A DNA stretch of 9,163 nt from Clostridia bacterium (lineage in GTDB: Bacteria; Bacillota; Clostridia; Christensenellales; UBA1242): positions 1 to 9,163 of the forward strand of contig JAFQUU010000001.1 of the NCBI GenBank assembly GCA_017408305.1, given 5' to 3'. The translations under genes and the position numbers were made by a program. This document shows positions 6,322 to 9,163 of this stretch, one piece after another. The notes beneath the pieces are model-generated. The model worked only from the letters and a program-made list of their open reading frames with translations. It ran no database searches and was not told the origin of the DNA. The first letter of the stretch is position 1. Each line of letters opens with the position of its first letter.

Positions 6322-7368
6322 TTATAAAATAACACCAAGAGAAAGCACACAAGCCGGTCTATAATAATAGGTTGAGCTGTAACTACCCTCAGTAGCACCA
6401 CCGCTTGTATTAATATAAACAACTTTGTTTGTATTACAACTTGTACTATACGCAACGCCTGATCGTTCTGCAACATTTACAACTGCTTTTGTTTTGATAT
6501 AATACCCCCTTCTTTTTAAGTCATGTGAATTCATTCCATATGAACCTGCACAAAAAGTTTCTGTTTCACCATATGTAGCAAGCGGAAAAAAATACTTTTG
6601 TGATGTATGAGTTGTATTACTGTTATAGTATTTTGTTACTAGAGTTGTTTTTTGAACCGAAGATAGAAAACATGAAGATAATTTTAAAGTGTTTTGAGTA
6701 TAATAATTGTCCATTGTATATGCCATACCAGAAGTTGAATTTCCATAAATATTAGTATTGCCCCACACACCACTATGTAAAGCATATTCACTGAGAAGAA
6801 GGAGACAGCCATTAGGAATTTCTTCAGCAGCAGTCAAAGTTATATTAAAACTTTCTCCTTCAGACAAAAATTGATGAACAAAACTTACCTGAGCAATTGC
6901 ACTACCTGCAGGGGTTTTATTTTCAAATGATAAACCTTCGGACATAGTCAATAATTGCGATAAGCCATTTGAAGTCGACTCGCCAATAATAATCCAATTT
7001 ATCTGATATCCATCAATCTCACCCATAGAAATATAAGGATATCCAACAAAATTCCCGTCTTCCTTCACAGTTGCAGAAATTTTTATTTCTATACCACTTT
7101 CTGTTGTATAAATTGTTTTATCAGTTTCTGGGTCAAGGCCCAAAGCACTTGGGGCGATGTCGCCGAGCGGGCCCAAAGGGGCGGGCGAGGCGGCGGAGCC
7201 CCCTTGGCAAAGCGTACTGCACCCGGCAAAAAGGGGCAAACAAAACATAAAGCACGCCAAAACCACAACACAAAGTTTTTTGCTTATACGCCTTAAACCT
7301 TGCCTTTTGGCTTGGCTTTCCACATTTTTGTCAACATTTCCACACTTCGCCAAAATTTCTTTTTTCAC
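6322..7368 (-). CDS. Lipoprotein with DUF6273-like C-terminal domain
   Basis: A 348-residue exported lipoprotein. After a charged N-terminus of about 30 residues comes a hydrophobic stretch (32-48) ending in the lipobox LFAGC, with the lipidated cysteine at residue 50. A Gly/Ala/Pro-rich linker (56-80) is encoded by a GC island. The remainder is rich in Tyr, Ser, Thr and Asn. It has features I associate with DUF6273: an N-terminal INWIIIG strand, CLLLLSEYAL, a FFPLATYGE segment and a C-terminal YYYRPACVLSL (usually GVRPAL). Function is unknown; surface exposure is expected. The start is GTG at 7368, because GGAGG lies 5 nt upstream. The in-frame ATG at 7380 overlaps that site and has no ribosome binding site of its own. 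It has its own consensus promoter and no clear terminator before the next promoter. Confidence 0.75.
   Translation of the reverse strand: MKKEILAKCGNVDKNVESQAKRQGLRRISKKLCVVVLACFMFCLPLFAGCSTLCQGGSAASPAPLGPLGDIAPSALGLDPETDKTIYTTESGIEIKISATVKEDGNFVGYPYISMGEIDGYQINWIIIGESTSNGLSQLLTMSEGLSFENKTPAGSAIAQVSFVHQFLSEGESFNITLTAAEEIPNGCLLLLSEYALHSGVWGNTNIYGNSTSGMAYTMDNYYTQNTLKLSSCFLSSVQKTTLVTKYYNSNTTHTSQKYFFPLATYGETETFCAGSYGMNSHDLKRRGYYIKTKAVVNVAERSGVAYSTSCNTNKVVYINTSGGATEGSYSSTYYYRPACVLSLGVIL
7151..7200. other. GC-rich island inside the lipoprotein gene
   Basis: Counting bases, 41 of 50 are G or C (82%), against surroundings that are strongly AT-rich. The island encodes most of the Gly/Ala/Pro linker directly after the lipid-anchor cysteine and contains short inverted segments such as GGCGA..TCGCC and GCCC-AAA-GGGGC. 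It keeps the reading frame. It may be an in-frame inserted repeat or a composition-driven linker. Confidence 0.7.
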
Positions 7369-7418
7369 AATTTCCTCCATTTGTAAAACAAAGTCAAAAT
7401 ATCAAGGATATCTCCTTT

Positions 7419-7447
7419 ATTTTAAATAAAGAAAGTTTATTTGTCAA
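7419..7447 (-). promoter_or_regulatory. Consensus promoter of the lipoprotein gene
   Basis: Minus strand: -35 TTGACA (7442-7447), 17-bp spacer, -10 TAAAAT (7419-7424). The 9-mer TATCCTTGA occurs twice, once overlapping the -35 (7444-7452) and once in the leader (7402-7410), 42 bp apart, i.e. about four helical turns. That spacing would suit a regulator bridging the promoter (inference). Confidence 0.75.
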
Positions 7448-7512
7448 GGATACATCCCCGACAATTTGTAAAATTAAAAAAAAATTTTTACCGCTTACAA
7501 AGCGCAATATAA

Positions 7513-7545
7513 TTGACTGACAGTCAAATATGGAATACTACTCCA
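7513..7545 (+). promoter_or_regulatory. Two 15-bp palindromes before the XRE operon
   Basis: TTGACTGACAGTCAA (7513-7527) is a palindrome with perfect 7-bp arms around one central base. TGGAATACTACTCCA (7531-7545) matches in six of seven arm positions. The first contains a possible -35 (TTGACT); a -10 17 bp further on is weak (TACTAC, 7536-7541) and falls in the second palindrome. Operators of this size are typical of XRE-family autorepressors, so these are probably binding sites for one or both downstream proteins. They may also act on the divergent lipoprotein promoter. Confidence 0.6.
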
Positions 7546-7589
7546 TTATATAAACAATAAAATTGGGTAATATATTTGCAAGGTGGGGT

Positions 7590-7799
7590 ATGGAATTTGA
7601 AAATTTTTGCATAAATCTTGCAAAGGCACGCCTTGCAAAAAATATGAGCGCCTATGAACTAAGCCTTAGGCTTGGCAAAGATGCAAGTTATATCAGCAAG
7701 GTTGAAAACGGAAAAATCAACATAAGCCTTAAAAGCATTTTTGATATTTGCAAAATCCTTTCAATCGCCCCAAAAACCCTTTTTGAGGAAAGCAAATGA
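7590..7799 (+). CDS. XRE-family HTH regulator, first of pair
   Basis: A 69-residue protein consisting of a single Cro/C1-type helix-turn-helix (HTH_3) domain. The motif is seen in MSAYELSLRLGKDASYISKV (residues 19-38), followed by the family's ENGKINISLKSIFDIC and a closing ILSIAPKTLFE helix. No effector or dimerisation domain follows. The ATG at 7590 is chosen because AAGGTGG precedes it by a few bases; an in-frame TTG at 7563 has no such site. Its stop codon overlaps the start of the next gene (ATGA). It is likely an autoregulator acting on the palindromes just upstream; the HipB antitoxin has this same fold, but homology to HipB specifically cannot be claimed. Confidence 0.88.
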   Translation: MEFENFCINLAKARLAKNMSAYELSLRLGKDASYISKVENGKINISLKSIFDICKILSIAPKTLFEESK

Positions 7800-8020
7800 C
7801 AACATATGAAAAAATTGCACAAAGGATAAGAAACCTTTGTACAGAAAAAAATATCACCCCTAACAAACTTGGGTCGCTTTCAGGCATAGACCCAAGCACC
7901 ATCACAAGCATTTTTTATGGCAAAAGTAAAAACCCTGGCGTTGCCACGCTTGCCAAGGTTTGTGAAGGATTAAATATTACTTTATTCGATTTTTTTAATG
8001 ACCCAATTTTTAAAAAATAA
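7796..8020 (+). CDS. XRE-family HTH regulator, second of pair
   Basis: A 74-residue single-domain Cro/C1-type regulator. The helix-turn-helix spans roughly residues 20-42 (TPNKLGSLSGIDPSTITSIF, then YGKSKNP), followed by the typical VATLAKVCEGLNITLFDFF helices. Its ATG overlaps the TGA of the first regulator, with GAGG seven bases upstream, so the two proteins are translationally coupled and made together. The two differ in their recognition helices and would not be expected to bind the same DNA half-site, which fits the two unlike palindromes upstream (inference). Two hairpin terminators follow. Confidence 0.88.
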   Translation: MTTYEKIAQRIRNLCTEKNITPNKLGSLSGIDPSTITSIFYGKSKNPGVATLAKVCEGLNITLFDFFNDPIFKK

Positions 8021-8038
8021 ATAAAAAAAATTAATTAA

Positions 8039-8070
8039 ATTGCTTTTTTAATAAAAAAGTAATTATTTTT
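8039..8070 (+). terminator. AT-rich terminator after the XRE pair
   Basis: ATTGCTTTTTT (8039-8049) pairs with AAAAAAGTAAT (8053-8063), an 11-bp stem with one G-U pair and a 3-nt loop, followed by TATTTTT. It starts 18 bp after the stop of the second regulator. AT-rich stems are weaker terminators, and a second one follows. Confidence 0.5.
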
Positions 8071-8093
8071 ATTCAAAATAATAAATTTAAATT

Positions 8094-8124
8094 AAAAAAA
8101 CAACCACTTTGTGTGGTTTTTTAT
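8094..8124. terminator. Bidirectional terminator between converging genes
   Basis: AACCAC (8102-8107), loop TTTGT, GTGGTT (8113-8118). It has T residues on the plus-strand side (8117-8122) and A residues on the other, which read as a T run on the minus strand. It can end both the XRE operon and the small membrane protein gene, whose stop codon adjoins it. Confidence 0.8.
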
Positions 8125-8465
8125 TATTGATTCTTTTCAAATTCATCATATTCTTTTTTGAATTCTTTAAAGTTTTTACGTTCGAGGGCGTAAACAATTG
8201 TTGGCACAGCCATAAACATAATTGCCACTGCACCACCTGCACCTATGCTCATTACAGCAGCATTTTGTATTGTTGTGGTTGCAGAAATTTCTGGATACAA
8301 AAGCCAAGATGAAAGCCCGCCAAAAGCAACGCCCGCCAAGGTACTTAAACCCAAAAGCATTTTGGTTTCTTTTAGTTTGTTTTGCATTGACACAAGTTGG
8401 CGTTTCCTTGCGTATTTGTACTGCGATATTTGATTTTCGCGTAAAACATCTTTTGCTTCTTTCAT
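8124..8465 (-). CDS. Small membrane protein with two helices
   Basis: A 113-residue protein I do not recognise. A basic, possibly coiled-coil N-terminus (residues 1-36, rich in Lys, Arg, Gln, Glu) precedes two hydrophobic segments, about 37-57 and 69-93, both rich in Gly and Ala. A highly charged tail (95-113, Lys/Glu/Asp) follows. The layout predicts a hairpin in the membrane with both ends on the same side, most likely cytoplasmic by the positive-inside rule. The ATG at 8465 is preceded by a weak AAGGGG-type site. A good promoter lies so close that the leader is only about 12 nt. It is a convergent neighbour of the XRE pair, with no evident functional partner. Confidence 0.7.
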   Translation of the reverse strand: MKEAKDVLRENQISQYKYARKRQLVSMQNKLKETKMLLGLSTLAGVAFGGLSSWLLYPEISATTTIQNAAVMSIGAGGAVAIMFMAVPTIVYALERKNFKEFKKEYDEFEKNQ

Positions 8466-8483
8466 TTTTCCGCCCCTTTTTTC

Positions 8484-8512
8484 AAGATAACACCTTTCAA
8501 AAAATTTGTCAA
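8484..8512 (-). promoter_or_regulatory. Promoter of the small membrane protein gene
   Basis: Minus strand: -35 TTGACA (8507-8512), 17-bp spacer, -10 TATCTT (8484-8489) with an extended TGT before it. Transcription would begin near 8477. Confidence 0.7.
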
Positions 8513-8601
8513 TTTTTGCAAATAAATTTATCTTATATCATATTATTCTTATCCTCAAAAACATTACCACAAAAAAATTCAATAAAAAACAAGGCAGGCA
8601 C

Positions 8602-8630
8602 TAGATTTTTTTATACATTTATGCTATAAT
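8602..8630 (+). promoter_or_regulatory. Promoter of glnS
   Basis: A consensus -10 TATAAT (8625-8630) with an extended TGC (8622-8624) lies 26 bp before the glnS start. The -35 region at 17-bp spacing is poor (TAGATT, 8602-8607). The core resembles the ykpA promoter. I see no T-box leader in the short 5' region. Confidence 0.65.
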
Positions 8631-8656
8631 AATGGACGTTTAAAAAGGAAGTAAAA

Positions 8657-9163
8657 ATGGAAAAAGAAAAACTAGACATTAAAGCAGAAAATTTTATTGA
8701 AGACATTGTGCTGAAAGACCTTGAAAATGGTCTTATAAACAGCGTACAAACACGCCACCCACCAGAACCAAGTGGATACCTCCATATTGGCCATGTGCGC
8801 AACATTATGCTTAACTATGGCATTGCAAAAAAATTTGGGGGCGTTTGCAACCTAAGGTTTGATGACACCAACCCAGCAAAAGAAAGCCAAGAATTTGTGG
8901 ACAGCATTAAAGATGATGTGCATTGGCTTGGGTTTGACTATGAAAATGTGTTTTACGCAACAGACTACTTCCAACAAAACTATGAAATCGCACTAAAACT
9001 TATTAAAGAAGGCAAAGCCTATGTTTGCGACCTTTCACCTGAAGAACTTTCTGCCACTCGTGGCACACTGACAGAACCTGGCACAAACAGCCCATACAGA
9101 AACAGAAGCGTTGAAGAAAACCTTGAACTTTTTGAAAGAATGAAAAATGGTGAGTTTGAACAA
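8657..9163 (+). CDS. glnS: Glutaminyl-tRNA synthetase, N-terminal part
   Basis: The first 169 residues of a class I aminoacyl-tRNA synthetase that charges tRNA-Gln with glutamine using ATP in the cytoplasm; the gene continues past the right edge. Landmarks are PPEPSGYLHIGH (35-46) with the HIGH signature, LRFDDTNP (66-73), DDVHWLGFDY (86-95), and RGTLTEPGTNSPYRNRSVEE (135-154). The last segment is characteristic of GlnRS, not GluRS. The usual FPPEPNG is HPPEPSG here. The ATG at 8657 follows AAGGAA with 7-nt spacing. GlnRS is not universal in Firmicutes, many of which make Gln-tRNA indirectly through GatCAB, so this lineage probably charges glutamine directly. Confidence 0.95.
   Translation, partial: MEKEKLDIKAENFIEDIVLKDLENGLINSVQTRHPPEPSGYLHIGHVRNIMLNYGIAKKFGGVCNLRFDDTNPAKESQEFVDSIKDDVHWLGFDYENVFYATDYFQQNYEIALKLIKEGKAYVCDLSPEELSATRGTLTEPGTNSPYRNRSVEENLELFERMKNGEFEQ

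Noticed and set aside
7492..7504. Hairpin CGCTT-ACA-AAGCG followed on the minus strand by a T run
   Set aside because: The stem is only 5 bp and no minus-strand gene ends upstream of it, so a terminator has nothing to act on.
1..9163. CRISPR arrays, tRNA genes, transposase genes, prophage genes
   Set aside because: None could be found: the only tandem repeat has two units without spacers, no cloverleaf was recognised, and no transposase or phage protein is encoded.

Overview
The window is AT-rich DNA (coding genes mostly read as low-GC) with strong AGGAGG-type ribosome binding sites, sigma-A type promoters and U-tract terminators. With an orphan Spo0A-type DNA-binding domain, a YkpA/YbiT-type ABC-F protein and a DUF6273-like lipoprotein, this points to an unclassified low-GC Clostridia/Firmicutes lineage, probably gut-associated; the exact taxon cannot be read from the sequence. 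It looks like accessory chromosomal DNA between an rRNA gene at the left edge and a tRNA-synthetase gene at the right edge.

Left edge (1-501, minus strand): the first ~36 bases are the 5' end of a 23S rRNA gene running off the window. Upstream of it lie a ~190-nt ITS-like leader, a strong promoter with an A/T-tract UP-like element (230-258 and beyond), a tandem pair of palindromic 22-bp repeats, and the terminator of the next gene. No 16S 3' end is present, so this 23S appears to be unlinked from 16S and driven by its own promoter.

Middle (502-6241, all minus strand, listed in transcription order): a YkpA/YbiT-family ABC-F ATPase, then two closely related HipA/CtkA-like kinases (hipA-like 3 and 2, separated by 8-9 bp, ribosome binding sites overlapping the upstream stop codons) form one operon. 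It ends in a 152-bp MITE-like palindromic element that supplies the last codons and the stop of the second kinase, followed by a hairpin terminator. A third, more diverged HipA-like kinase has its own consensus promoter and terminator. It is followed by a stand-alone Spo0A effector domain protein, again with its own promoter and terminator.

Right part: a lipoprotein gene (minus, 6322-7368) with a DUF6273-like C-terminal domain carries an 82% GC island just after the lipidated cysteine. Divergent from it is a two-gene operon of small XRE-type HTH regulators (7590-8020, ATGA overlap) behind two 15-bp palindromes. It converges across a bidirectional terminator on a small two-helix membrane protein (8124-8465, minus). 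The glnS gene for glutaminyl-tRNA synthetase begins at 8657 and runs off the right edge.

The most unusual items are the solitary 23S gene with its dedicated control region, and the linkage of an ABC-F translation factor to a cluster of HipA-like kinases that lack adjacent HipB partners. Functional links beyond operon structure are inference.
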